A stretch of DNA of 64,000 nucleotides from Spirometra erinaceieuropaei (GCA_902702965.1 CACRXP010000115.1:565807-629806); one strand, 5' to 3'; numbered from the stretch's first letter, positions 10,376-19,969 are shown. Translations and numbers: made by a program. Notes: a model not told the origin generated them from the letters alone.

Positions 10376-11212
10376 AAACCGGTCTTGTTCGCGCAGAAGA
10401 ATCTCGTTCAAGCTTCTCGCTCGCCATGATTAAATGTCGCCTAGATATATGCCATTCTCCATACCCTTTCTCTTTCACTCCGTCTCTGCCATTGACTGTT
10501 ATTACCCCCTCCCGCGTATTCCCACAACCCGCGCGGGTATTACAACAAACTCTAATAGATTTGTCTAATCCCTGAAATGTCTGATATGACCCCGTTTTCG
10601 TAAGAATATATTGGCCTGACGAGAATTTATCGAAAGCAAACTTTTGCTCGCCAACTACTTCCCTGAATACTGGCATGGAAACTTTTCCGAGTGGCCGAAA
10701 TCGGCAAAGTCACGATAGGCGAGGATGTATACGAGGACAGAGAATTCAGGTAGACTGACACAGAACCGGGACCGTGAAAGTGATACAAAACTGCTTCGAG
10801 CTCATCCTGTCTCCATTAAGCCAATCATTATACTGGCTACCATCTATGAGCAGAAACATGGAGTGTCTAGCAGCTGGGTTATAAACAATTCGTCGAACCG
10901 AAGTTACTCAGCGTTCATTCCTGTCCGAATTAATGCCCGATCCGCAGCGACAGAGAATAAGAGGCAGAGTGCATGATTGACAGGTGCACAGAGTCAGAAA
11001 TGGGGGGGAGCAGTTAACAGTCACAGCGGACGGGCGACAGGTAAAGGAATTGATAGGAGGGAAAAATTAATGGCCCAATATAGTCGACTAAGATTGCTCC
11101 AGTTTCGCCAGTTTCTCGAAGTGCTCTCGAGCATTAAGGATGTTAAAGACCGTCTTCGAGGAAGCAATCGAGAGATCCGACATGAAGACAGTGACGTAGG
11201 CGTCCGACGTAA
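10376..11212. other. Unassigned region with a low-confidence ORF
   Basis: A plus-strand frame at 10977-11288 (103 codons, with a helical run REKLMAQYSRLRLLQFRQFL) is cut into by the foldback element that starts near 11213, so its last ~25 codons are transposon sequence. A minus frame at 10365-10676 is also open. Neither resembles a known family. Confidence 0.2.
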
Positions 11213-12208
11213 ATACAATAGGTGGGCTAACTCACAAAATATCAATCAAAATTCCGAAATGCGTTCTCGTTTTAAGGAGATAAATTAATCAGGCTTGTAA
11301 AACTGATCATTGTGCGGCATAACTCTATAACACATCAGTTACCTCACGATGCCGTCATTCAAACGAATTTCATTCCGGCTGCATGCAAAAACTATATTCT
11401 GTAAAATGGATCACTTACGTAGCGGGCATTTTTTTCAGTGATTTTCGATGGCCTTAAACCAATAAGCACATTTCATGAAAAATATGTAAAAAATATTTAC
11501 TTTTTTGCTCATTTGGTAGACAATTGCGTGTTCTTTCAATCTCATAATCGACAGAAGAGTATAACTCTGTTTTAAAAAAGTTTCAAGTTGTTAGATTTTT
11601 TAATGCTGCGAAATGGCCGCTCATACAACTTCATGTCTCCGCATTAACCGATGTGGCTTTTAAAGTTCACAATATGGCACTAAATCCACTACTAAATGTT
11701 TTGAACCTCATATAGTCTCCTCCTTATGCCGTAAAGAAATATTTGGTTTTCCAAACGCGGAAAATATACAACTTGTAGCTAAAAAATACTGAACGCAAGT
11801 ATAACGGCAGGTTGATTTCAAAATAATTCAGGAATTGGGCAACTTTTGATAGCCGAAGTATCCCCTACCTATGAGTATAAAATTGGAAGAAAACATATAT
11901 TTCTACAGATTGAGCAAAAAATAAAGATTTTTATGCAGTTATTTCACGAAATATACTTTAAGGTTTAAGGACACCAAAAATCACTGAGAAACATGCCCTA
12001 TACTTAAGCGGTCTTTTATATAAGGTATAGTTTTTACTGCAGCCGGGATGAAGTTTTTTAGAAAGCCGGCATCGTGAGGTAACTGAATAATTATAGATTT
12101 ATTTCTCACGATGATCAGTCTTACAACCCTACTTATTTAATCTTTTCTAAACGAAAACACATTACGGAATTTTGGTTGACATTTCATCAGTAATGCCACC
12201 TACTGTGC
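11213..12208. mobile_element. Foldback (MITE-like) element, copy A, full length
   Basis: The left end reads TACAATAGGTGGGCTAACTC and the right end CACCTACTGTGCAT, its imperfect inverse. Inverted homology runs inward for at least 300 bp: TCAAAATTCCGAAATGCG against CATTACGGAATTTTGG, TGTAAAACTGATCATTGTG against its inverse near 12110, and CGGCTGCATGCAAAAACTAT against its inverse near 12040. The ~400-bp centre is conserved in other copies (TTTTCCAAACGCGGAAAATA). No ORF codes a transposase, so it is non-autonomous. Copies B, C and D and several halves lie elsewhere in the window. No target-site duplication was evident. Confidence 0.85.
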
Positions 12209-12209
12209 A

Positions 12210-12955
12210 TCAATAAACCGCAAAAGATGTTGGTTTTGCAATCCACAGACGGCGCAATTCGCAAGCGTCCCGCAATAGGACATATTTAACTTGTCGAACT
12301 TGTAAACATCAGGGTGCGCTTTCGCAGTGTGACAGGCGACCTCCACAAACGCAGCCCTTTCAAAGCAGACAATTTAATCCTCTTCTGGCACATCGCCCAG
12401 CTGCTTTAGACGCCTCGCCAGAAGGTGCAATTTGGGGGAATAAATTAAACATTTTTAAACCAGACCTTCTAAAAAGTCTCGTCCCAGCTAAAGGCAACAA
12501 CATAGGTACACTCAGCAGGCTTGGTGATGGATTTTACGCCCTTCTTATTCCCACGGAGGAGACTTTTCGTCGTTCTTCGCTGACCAGGTACATCTTGGGA
12601 ATAATAAAGTTAATCTTAGTCTCTGGAGAATTCTGACTAATAGCCTCAAGAAACAACCGATAGTGCACCCGATCCTTGTTCACCCCCTGGCCTTCTGAGT
12701 CCGTGAAAATAGTTTTTTGTTGATTGACGTAATGGCTTTCCACGAAACCTCCCTGCCTGCATTAATGCCAAAGATTGAGGACAAGGCCGTTTTGGACTCG
12801 AGACAACGAGTATCCCTCGCGATAATATTTGTAGGGGTAATGTTTCGCATGTTCTTATTGCCCGCACCTGATGACTTGTCCATAAATGAAACCTTATTCC
12901 TCATTTTCGCATCATGTTGCGAGCTTGTAGGCTTCTGACACTTTTTTTCATTTAA
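12210..12955 (-). pseudogene. Decayed coding region of unknown family
   Basis: The minus strand carries a relay of protein-like segments in shifting frames. 12958-12680 encodes 92 residues, 12743-12534 encodes 69 with VNKDRVHYRLFLEAISQNS and INFIIPKMYLVSEERRK, about 12560-12480 reads KPAECTYVVAFSWDETF, and about 12430-12215 reads ARRLKQLGDVPEED, stop, FERAAFVEVACHTAKAHP, then a Cys pair in LANCAVCGL. The shift pattern suggests one decayed gene, probably from a mobile element, but no domain is recognised. It lies between a foldback element and a PLE end. Confidence 0.35.
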
Positions 12956-13225
12956 CATACTGGCCGTACAACGAGGCGTCTGGAAAAGAGGGTACGTGAG
13001 AACATGCCTGTTTGGTTAGGTGAAAGGACAAAATCGTTCAGTTTTGTACATCTACTCGATAGGAACCACCGAGTCGACGCTAAAGATGGCTAATGGGCAC
13101 CAACACACTAATCTAAAGTCCAGCACAAACGGGCGCTAGCCACATCCGAAGTAGTGGCTATTCGACTAGCTAACGCAGCGCTCTGTTTTCAAAAGACGTT
13201 GACACAGGCCGTCTATTTTCCCTGA
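12956..13225 (+). pseudogene. PLE GIY-YIG domain remnant
   Basis: It reads GRTTRRLEKRVRENMPVWLG, then VHLLDRNHRVDAKDG and a stop. After a short disrupted stretch it continues ATSEVVAIRLANAALCFQ and KTLTQAVYFP, then TGA at 13223. Each block matches the PLE end at 61153-61932 (GRTTRRLVKRVREHMPAWL, HRVDAKK, ATAEAVAIRLVNPVLCCQKTLTQA). The GIY strand and the RT part are missing. This belongs to the CSC-type GIY-YIG sublineage also seen at 10.0, 16.1 and 61.2 kb. Confidence 0.85.
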
Positions 13226-14017
13226 CCGACTGCAGGTAAGGATCGCATGCCGTCCCGACGCGCTGAGAACAGTCGCCCGTACTCCACGTCTTTCATATGC
13301 AGACAGTACACACAGTCTTACCATCTTCATTTCCACCTTCCACGCCAAGTCCACCGTCAACACGCGGATTCCGTCGTGCTGACGGCGTGGGGACATTGAG
13401 ATTGAATAAACCAGCCCCTGAGACAAATTTATATTCTGCCCACAATTAAAAAGATCATTACTCAGGTAAATGTATTGACTTGATGATGAGTTGGGTAAAA
13501 CATGTGTTTGTCGAATAACTTTTCAATAGCCAAAATATTTACTAATTAGCTTTGGACTCATCGCTCATAATCATTAATCGACATACGTCACTTATGAGAA
13601 CACCTGTGATTTACGTAATCATAAACCCATCTGGCTATTTTTAAATGTATCTTTTACTGTTAGGATGTAATCGTTTATTGCTCCTTGCACGCGTGAATGT
13701 ACCAATGATACGCTTAACTACTCTTTAACTTCGAATAGAACAATAAGCCTTGATTAATACTTAAAGTGAACCGCTCGTAGGTGAAGGAGAAGGTTAATTT
13801 TGTTAGTGTTCACCCCGGTGAGAGGAAAATTGTCTCAGATGCCAGAGATTATCACCAAACTAAGTTGCAGCGGAACTTCTATTCACTGCCGTACATTCGA
13901 GAAGTTTTTGAATCAATCTCCTGACAATTAAAAAGCTTTGGCATTCCCACCGTACACAGGACCTTATTCTCCCTACGCAGAACAATATGCCGAGTAATAA
14001 GCACGGCGCCCAAAAAG
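13226..14017. other. No gene seen
   Basis: The ORF on the minus strand at 13166-13426 is antisense to PLE sequence and its flank. The rest is AT-rich with no repeat match. Confidence 0.35.
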
Positions 14018-14431
14018 CAACCTACACATTTCATTTGCCGCTTTCCGTGCGCTAACAGCCCTCGTGTTTATGTTTGCAATAGAGGCCGACGTCCTGGGAA
14101 TCTCATTGACTAGCACAAGCTAGTTCTTTGCCTACGTGACCTTCTGCCTCGCATGTTTGCGCACGCCCTTGAGCACGACCACCGTTTTACTTGGGACAGT
14201 ACTGAAGTGATCTTAATGGCTAACACAAGACAGACGCGATCATTTCTCGAGGCTTGACATTCTGGAACGACCAGCCCAAATCGCCACGTCGATCTAGACG
14301 TTCACTGCAAGGGTTTACGTACACGCTCACTAACTTGTTCCTACGCCCAAAAAACTGCCGACCCCTACTCAGCCATTGCCTCGCCACCCATCCGTCGACG
14401 CGACACGACCAACCACAACCGAAACTCTTAA
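14018..14431 (+). pseudogene. PLE GIY-YIG domain and C-terminus remnant (two stops)
   Basis: A single plus-strand frame with two internal stops reads HFICRFPCANSPRVYVCNRG (GIY-YIG core; YVC where YVG is expected), RRPGNLID, TAG, HKLVLCLRDLLPRMFAHALE, HDHRFTWDSTEVILMANTRQ, FLEA, TGA (replacing the usual Trp), HSGTTSPNRHVDLDVHCKGL and RTR. This is the sublineage with an E-A-W-H-S...NRHVDLD C-terminus. The remnant at 43830-44275 is its closest relative in the window (FAHAFGRGYRYYWDGLEVIA, then NRHV). The call rests on block order and is firm. Confidence 0.85.
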
Positions 14432-14780
14432 CGCCTCCATCGCCGGCGCACTGACTCCTTGCCTCATCCCGCATCAATGGTCAGTCACCCCCATTCCAAA
14501 TGATCCTCATTTCCCCCCCTCCTCCTCCTCCTCATCTTCATCATCATTCTTATCGTCCTCCTCCAGCCTTGGAGCCCTAACGCTTCTCCCTCCCTCTCCC
14601 TGCTCCACAATATACCATACATCAGTGCCCATCCCTCACGCACGAGCTGTGTGTCGGTCGCTGTCTGTCTTGTCGCGCCAACTGATCTAGTCGGCTGATC
14701 TCTCTTTATCCTTTGTTCATTTTGTCTGACGACGGGTTGGTGTAACCAAGTTAGGAACTCACGAATTTAACTCGATTTTT
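14432..14780 (+). other. Probable PLE 3' untranslated region
   Basis: Pyrimidine-rich DNA with a (TCC)n/(TCA)n tract at 14517-14570 follows the PLE C-terminus. CTGACGA at 14726-14732 is followed by a GGTT/AACC hairpin (14735-14747), a hammerhead-like arrangement also seen near other PLE ends here. The expected GAAAC is not present. Confidence 0.45.
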
Positions 14781-14884
14781 CAAAAAGCCTTCTTTTTTTC
14801 ATTATATCATTTCGGAATACAAACTACATCAGTTATCCAACGCTAAGAATTTCCACGCGCAGCCTTAGCCATTGATTCTTAAAA

Positions 14885-15000
14885 TTGTACTGGAGGATGG
14901 GCGTCCCAAGTAACATAATTTGATTAATAATGAGTTCTTTGGGAAATCAGACAAACTTTATTTCGTAACTTTTCCCAGGTCGTCGTCAGACGTGTAGCAA
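14885..15000 (-). repeat. Family F repeat, PLE terminal-region type
   Basis: On the minus strand this reads CTGACGA (14989-14983), a weak stem, CGAAATAAAGTTTG, then CCCAAAGAACTCATT and ends near CCTCCAGTAC. It matches one arm of the palindrome at 4371-4507. The CTGACGA...GAAA spacing is as in hammerhead cores, but stem II is only about three weak pairs. Confidence 0.6.
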
Positions 15001-15038
15001 GTGTAAAAAAAACAGTTTAAATTTAATCACGCCCGTAA

Positions 15039-15296
15039 TTGTTGGCGTCTCATGCATTGAAGTACAAAGTCATTTTGAGAGACTGGATAGTCGGACTCTA
15101 CACGTATGCACGAACATCAGCAGGTCGCGATGAGGCGACCATGCAAACACTGAAAACTGACCATAACGTTGCTCAGGTTTTTGTCTGTCGACCTAAAAAA
15201 TGTCGTGAAGTTTTAAAGGCCATACGCTCCGATAACCCCAGCATTAACCTACACACTGGTCTAGACGTCGTCTACAATAGTCTCAGCGAAAGATAG
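15039..15296 (+). pseudogene. PLE endonuclease C-terminal remnant
   Basis: The 85-codon frame ends CREVLKAIRSDNPSINLHTG LDVVYNSL, matching the PLE C-terminal pattern (EAW.S..NSINRHIDLD..Y..L). Just upstream in another frame is RMHEHQQVAMRRP, the usual GIY-YIG helix (R.HEH..A.RR), so a frameshift separates the two halves at about 15135. The start codon at 15039 is not meaningful. The GIY strand and the RT part are missing. Confidence 0.75.
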
Positions 15297-15394
15297 AAGA
15301 GGCCAAGGGAAATCAACATGAGACGTTTACCAAGGCCATCACTTACTGACAGGACGTAAAGGCCGGTATCGATTTTTTATCCATTTTAAAAATG

Positions 15395-15805
15395 TTAACT
15401 GTTTTGCATATTTGCCGCACGTCTGAAGTTGGTCTGGAAAACCAGCGTTGTGAAGTTACAGAATAAGCTTTTTTGTTTCTTAAAAGGACTTAGTACTTTC
15501 CAATTAATCCTCTCAGGGTGTCCATCTTCAAATATTCTCAAATGCACGACAAGCTTTGAATATGCCACATTGGTATCAACTGTTGTGAAAAGTGATCCGT
15601 CAGTTTTACAAAGTAAAAGGACATCCAAGAAACGGGAATTGTGCCAGAGGACACTGTATATCGTCAGTCTGCCATATATTAACTGGTCAGCTCGGCATGG
15701 GACACCGACATGTCTATGAATCAGTTGAAAACAAGCATGTACAGCAGAATTTATTGGGGCCAATAAATGTCGTGAGGACTTTTTAACTGCAGCCCGTCTC
15801 TGCAT
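15395..15805 (-). pseudogene. Possible PLE reverse transcriptase remnant
   Basis: The minus-strand 136-codon frame contains SRFLDVLLLCKTDGSLFTTV, resembling the PLE block that follows the YVDD motif (LPFLDV......G.L.T.V). The rest is not clearly alignable. Its first ~27 codons (15805-15725) lie in the long inverted repeat described below. The catalytic YVDD block is not visible. Confidence 0.45.
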
Positions 15806-16805
15806 AACATAGGTAACGAATGGAAGTGCACAGCATTACGAATTTTTACAGAATGGCAGTGCATAAGAGCAGGAACAAGGTTCAAGGCAAAGAATAATCA
15901 GAATAAGACGTCCACATAAGCAGCAAATAGGAAAAAAGGAGGCGAAATGTTAACAACAAATCACAGTCAGGAGTAACTGGAGGTGTGAGATTACCAAGGC
16001 AATTGCAGATTGATCACATGATCTAACTGCTTGCACAGGTCTGGTTTCTCCCTCCATATGTAAGATGCTTCCAGAGTTATATGCGCTCGGAGAAGTCCAC
16101 AAAAAGATGCTTTACGGTCGAGGTTGCTCGTACAACGCAGCAGAGCTTATCTTCATCAGTTCCCCAAAAATCCTTCCAATTAACCGGGCAAAGGATGCCT
16201 TTCCATTGCACGCCACCCCAAATTGTGTGTATGAATCCACATGCACTTCCGGATGCAAGTACATTGGGCGGAAGCAAAGGCAATTGGCAAGCAGGGCCGC
16301 TGAGCACTTGTCTAATTGGTTTTTCAAACAGGAAAACAAAACCCCCGTTCGTCTATAACGAAACACCTGTTAGACAGCGGTCGTGCTGTCGACCCTAAAG
16401 CATCTTTTTGAGTACTTCTCCGAGCGCATACAACTCGAACCTTGCGTTATTTGGAAGCAGCTTACATACGGAGGGAGAAACCAGACCTGTGCAAGCAGTT
16501 AGATCATGTGATCAATCTGCAATTGCCCTGGTCATCTCACGCCTCAAGTTACTTCTGACTGTGATTTGTTGTTAACATTTCGTCTCCCTCTTTCCTATTA
16601 GATGCTTACGTGGACGTCTTATCCTGATTATTCATTGCCTTGAACCTTGCTTCTGCTCTTACGCACTGCCATTCTGTACAAATTCATACTTCTGCGCGCT
16701 TCCATTCGTTACCTATGTTATGCAGAGACGGGCTGCATTTGAGAAGTCGTCACGAAATTTATTGGCCCCAATCAATTCTGCTGTACATGCTTCTTTTCAA
16801 TTCGT
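15725..16805. repeat. Long inverted repeat, arms ~410 bp, around a GIY-YIG remnant
   Basis: 15725-16130 is the reverse complement of about 16383-16805 with moderate divergence. Examples: GCACAGGTCTGGTTTCTCCC at 16035 against GGGAGAAACCAGACCTGTGC at 16472, and ATCAGAATAAGACGTCCAC near 15900 against GTGGACGTCTTATCCTGATT near 16612. The ~250-bp centre encodes a PLE GIY-YIG. This is the same architecture as the PLE at 1774-3171: a terminal region copied in inverse orientation on the other side of the coding remnant. Confidence 0.9.
16065..16411 (+). pseudogene. PLE GIY-YIG endonuclease remnant
   Basis: The plus frame from 16065 reads FISSPKILPINRAKDAFPLH, then ATPNCVYESTCTSGCKYIGR, KQRQLASRAAEHLSNWF. 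This is a clear PLE-type GIY-YIG (VYE, CTSGCKYIGR). A frameshift near 16345 moves the continuation ITKHLLDSGRAVDPKASF to another frame, ending in TGA near 16411. The first ~20 codons of the open frame are inverted-arm sequence. It belongs to the same CSC-type sublineage as 61.2 kb. Confidence 0.85.
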
Positions 16806-16827
16806 ATCCGGGAAATAATGCTTCAAC

Positions 16828-17040
16828 TTATGAATCAGTTGTCTGCGTCTGGCGTGTTACAAATTTAGTACGATTTCTATGTTTTATGCGTGGTATGTCT
16901 CCTCTAGCACAACGTTCGTTGTCTTCATCAGTAGGATTGGGCAAGATCTTAACCACAGCAAGTGAGGGTCGCGTGTAAATTTGACATATACGTGTGCCTA
17001 AACAGTTATGTTCCGGTGAATTTACTTCAAGTTCGTGCAC
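16828..17040 (-). pseudogene. Possible PLE linker/endonuclease remnant
   Basis: The minus frame reads ILPNPTDEDNERCARGDIPRI then KHRNRTKFVTRQTQ. The order (proline-rich linker, G-I-like strand, charged turn, aromatic, then R-Q-T) resembles a decayed PLE entry into GIY-YIG. Only the context and this weak resemblance support the call. Confidence 0.3.
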
Positions 17041-17049
17041 AAATTTTCT

Positions 17050-17125
17050 TGTGTCTTACGGGTTCTCTCTCGAGCTTCACTAGCAGCCGCGCAACGGAGC
17101 ATGCTATACCGACATGCGTACAGAT
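17050..17125 (-). repeat. SINE-like repeat fragment (family S)
   Basis: TTCTCTCTCGAGCTTCACTA followed by GCAGCCGCGCAACGGAGCAT matches 19535-19580 of the minus-strand SINE-like copy. Only the tail part is present. Confidence 0.6.
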
Positions 17126-17600
17126 TCGAGGCCCAGATATTGTATCGTGTCCATCATCTCAGGAAGAAGACGAAGACAAAGAAAGGGCAATTTGATGGAC
17201 GATATTGTTTCTGAACTAACGTTTCGGAAACTCCCTCGTTTATATCACCAGAATAGTGTGCTTGTTGCGTCGCCGTTGGCCTCGTATTATAGCCGTCCTC
17301 GATGCGCGAACTTTGACCTGCCTATCTGCCGCTGAATGGCTTAGACCTCCCCGGGGCTGACCGCTGACAGGCATGTGTGGCCTTAATTCCCTCTCGGATC
17401 GGCGTAATTTTAGTCAAATCAGCGTGCCGGTTGGCCTTTCCCACGCCAGTCGGTCGGCTTATCGGTCGTTGCTGTTCATGTTAGCAGCACTGAGTTTCGT
17501 GGGCACATGAGTGAGAAATTGTTCGGCTTTGGTCACATGACCTCTGGCCTCCAAATCCGCTCATTTTGCGAGTGTTGACTCTCGGTCCCGCGTACTTGCT
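17126..17600. other. No gene seen
   Basis: Moderately GC-rich. Short ORFs only. No recognised repeat. Confidence 0.3.
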
Positions 17601-18090
17601 CGTCATTCTCTTCCTGTCCGGATTGACCCGAGCCTTGTAAACTGTGCCTGGTAGGAGGGATGTAGATCGATAGTTGGATTGAGTGTGCCAGTTAACGATT
17701 AACTCTCGAGCACCAGTCTGTTCATCTTCTCATCAACTTGGCCGATTACCCTCGCCTTCTCAAAAACCGAATTGTAGTTCAGCTCTTTTTCGCGGCCATA
17801 GACCAAAGACAGCTTGCCCTTGCGGCTGATCGTAAGTTGGTGTTCGTGCACTCTTCAACCGAGGCGTTTGCCCGTTTCATAAACATTCCTCCCATCGCAA
17901 TTAAGGCATGGTATTCTGTAGACACAGTTAACTGTTTTGCTGTTGGTAGCGGGTCTTTGGGTTTTATGATTTGCTGTGTGATTGTGCATCCTAGTTTATG
18001 AGCCTCGATAATCTCAAAAGGCTTCAGGATTTTTGCAGCCGCTCTGATATTTTATTAACTGTGGGTACTCAGAACCAAAACTTCGGCTTT
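17600..18090 (-). pseudogene. PLE linker, GIY-YIG and C-terminus remnant (frameshifted)
   Basis: On the minus strand from about 18050: IRAAAKILKPFEIIEAHKLG, then ITQQIIKPKDPLPTAKQ (the PLE KPKDPLP linker) and a decayed GIY strand. A frameshift follows, then RVHEHQLTISRKGKLSLVYG, NYNSVFEKARVIGQVDEKMN, RLVLES, TAG, SLTGTLNPTIDLHPSYQA. All blocks are in the order of PLE proteins. The plus-strand ORF at 17738-18001 is its antisense shadow. It is joined head to head with the next PLE through the perfect hairpin at 18096-18209. Confidence 0.8.
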
Positions 18091-18095
18091 TCTTC

Positions 18096-18209
18096 AAGGT
18101 TTTCCTTCTTCGTCGTACCTTTTCTTCAGTAGGTCATCGACATGAGAGCTGGCCATGAGAGCTGTCGATGACCTACTGAAGAAAAGGTACGACGAAGAAG
18201 GAAAACCTT
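18096..18209. repeat. Perfect 47-bp inverted repeat (20-nt loop)
   Basis: 18096-18142 is the exact reverse complement of 18163-18209; the loop is 18143-18162. The right arm is the first recognisable RT coding sequence of the plus-strand PLE (VDDLLKKRYDEEGKPF). The left arm is the same sequence reversed, opening onto the minus-strand PLE. Perfect identity suggests a recent event. Confidence 0.97.
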
Positions 18210-19327
18210 TTAAGAGGAGGCACGCGATGGAACTACTGGACTACTGTTTACACACGTACTTCACGTCTAACGGCCAAATTTACGAGCAAATAAAAGGAGC
18301 CCCAATGGGGTCCCCAATCTCCGACTACCTGGCTGAGGCGGTCTTGCAGGAACTGGAAACTCGGGTCTTCCAGACATACAAGCCGAAATTCTGGATGCGC
18401 TACGTAAACGACACCTTTGTCATCTTACACCGAGACGCGAAAGACAACTTTAAAAGAGAATTGGACTCAGTTTTTCCACAAATCCAATTTACCATGGAGG
18501 AAGAAAATAACGGAATGCTCCCTTTCCTCGACGTCCAGGTATCGAGGCAGGAACACGGAAGCCTCCAGACTGGTGTCTTTCGATAGGCGGAGAAAATTCT
18601 TCATTTAAACAGCAATCACCCCTTGTCGCATAAACGCAGTTGTGTCCGGACCCTTTTTCGCCGCATCCACACACACTGCAGCACAGAAGCCGAGAAGCTG
18701 CGGGAGCGTAAAACCCTATGGCGCCTCTTCCTTGCCAATGGATATCCGCGCAGTTTTGTGAACAAATGCTTGTACCGAAGGCACACGAAGACGGACGGTG
18801 AAAAGAAACAAAGACCAGAAATCTTCCGTGTCTTGCCCTACGTGAGTAACGTCTCCGAAGCCACTGAGCGCATGCTAATGCCGCTAGGCGTGGGCGTTGG
18901 TCACCGACCGGAGGCCACCATCCGCCGCTTAATCATGCAGCCCAAGGACCGGCTACCACCTGCAGACACGTCAGGCGTCATTTACCGGGTCAAATGTCTG
19001 GACTGTCCAGCCAACTACTGTGGCATGACCGACAAACGCCTAAGAACGCGCATGCATGAGCACAATTTGGCCGTAAGGCGAAAGGACGTACTATCGCATG
19101 TCGCCATGCACTGTCTGGAAAACAATCACAAGTTCGACTTTGACGGCGCCCAGGTGCTCGGCCGAGCTGAAAACAAACTGGCGAGGGAAGTGATCGAGGC
19201 CTGGAAATCAGACACGAACTATATCAACCGAAGTATCGATTTGCCAGCGCTATACGAGGCCGTAAGGCACCATCTACGCGCGAGAGGGGAGCCAACGAGA
19301 AGCGAACAGGACGAACCTATCGGGTGA
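18155..19327 (+). pseudogene. PLE reverse transcriptase / GIY-YIG endonuclease
   Basis: The longest PLE here. One frame runs from 18155 to 19327 with a single TAG at 18584, where about three codons are also missing. Part one has GAPMGSPIS (RT motif B, residues 48-56), RYVNDTF (83-88) and LPFLDV. The catalytic YVDD is YVND, so one metal-binding Asp is lost. Part two has HLNSNHPLSHKRSC, NGYPRSF, QPKDRLPPADTSGVIYRVKC and NYCGMT (GIY-YIG), RTRMHEHNLAVRRKD, a CxxC pair plus downstream His residues consistent with the PLE zinc finger, and IEAWKSDTNYINRSIDLP. It ends in TGA at a family-like C-terminus. RT motif A is absent (5' truncation at the hairpin). Both the stop and YVND make it inactive. Confidence 0.93.
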
Positions 19328-19460
19328 GAGTGCAGATGGCCTATTTAAACCCAGTATATCTCACTTAGCCTATCACCGATGATGTGATCGAGCATGAACA
19401 CAAAACGTCAGATGAAAAAACCTTCTTCCCCAGAGATCGCCTTATCCTCCTCATCCATAT
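19328..19460 (+). other. PLE 3' region with hammerhead-like core
   Basis: After the stop, CGATGA at 19377-19383 is followed by a TGTG/CACA stem around a 12-nt loop and AAAACGTC ending near 19410. Canonical hammerheads have CTGATGA, stem II and GAAAC. Two core positions differ. A (TA)n tract at 19458-19476 closes the element. Confidence 0.4.
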
Positions 19461-19477
19461 ATATATATATATATAGT

Positions 19478-19795
19478 GGTAGGGGGCGCTCACCGATCGT
19501 TCATACGGAACTCACTCGTTCCGTTGTGCCTTAAGAGCTCTCTCTCGAGCCCAACCAGCAGCCGCACAGCGGCGCATGATACATAGGCAGAATAACACTA
19601 CCGACAAAGACAAGGGAGACTGGAATGGCCATTTCTGGCATATTAGCCGTCGTCAGCCAGCCATACCCAATCCCGAAGTGTGGAACACCCGAGCCTCGAA
19701 CTCGCGACCTGTTGGTTTAGAAGTCAACGCCTCTACTCACCAGGCCACGAGCCCGTTGCCTTGTCGGTTTTCGATCGGGAATATACAGTGGTAGG
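19478..19795 (-). mobile_element. tRNA-related SINE-like repeat, family S, minus copy
   Basis: On the minus strand this gives a tRNA-like head with a GTGGCCTGGTGAGTAGAGGC A-box region and a GAGTTCGAGGCTC B-box region. Next comes CTGACGACGGCTAATATGCCAG then AAA (hammerhead-like core), GTCTTTGTCGGTA, GCCGCTGTGCGGCTG, TTGGGCTCGAG, GGCACAACGGAACG and finally ACGATCGGTGAGCGCC. This order is shared by all copies. Its 3' part is continuous with the head of the next copy at 19790. Confidence 0.8.
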
Positions 19796-19969
19796 GGGCG
19801 CTCACCGATCGTTCATACGGAACTCACTCAGCCAGTCATACCCAACCCCAAGTGTGGATCACTTGAGATTCGAACCCGGGATCTTTGGTCATGGAGTTGA
19901 ACGCTCTACCATTGAGCCACGGGCCCGTTGTCCTGTCGGTTGTGATCGGGAATATTAATTATGATAATG
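19790..19969 (-). mobile_element. Family S, minus copy, truncated
   Basis: The minus strand carries CCCGATCACAACCGACAGG, the A box TGGCTCAATGGTAGAGC and the B box GGTTCGAATCTCA, then stops at ACTGGCTGAGTGAG. A tail-to-head junction with the previous copy lies at 19785-19840. It is near-identical to the plus copies across the N at 19970, so the inversion here may be an assembly effect. Confidence 0.75.

Noticed and set aside
11213..12208. LTR retrotransposon
   Set aside because: The terminal repeats are inverted, not direct, and no gag/pol is present.
14376..14690. 104-codon plus ORF with a poly-Ser run
   Set aside because: It overlaps the PLE C-terminus in another frame, and its Ser run comes from a TCC/TCA microsatellite.
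17738..18001. 87-codon plus ORF
   Set aside because: The minus strand encodes clear PLE blocks over the same bases.
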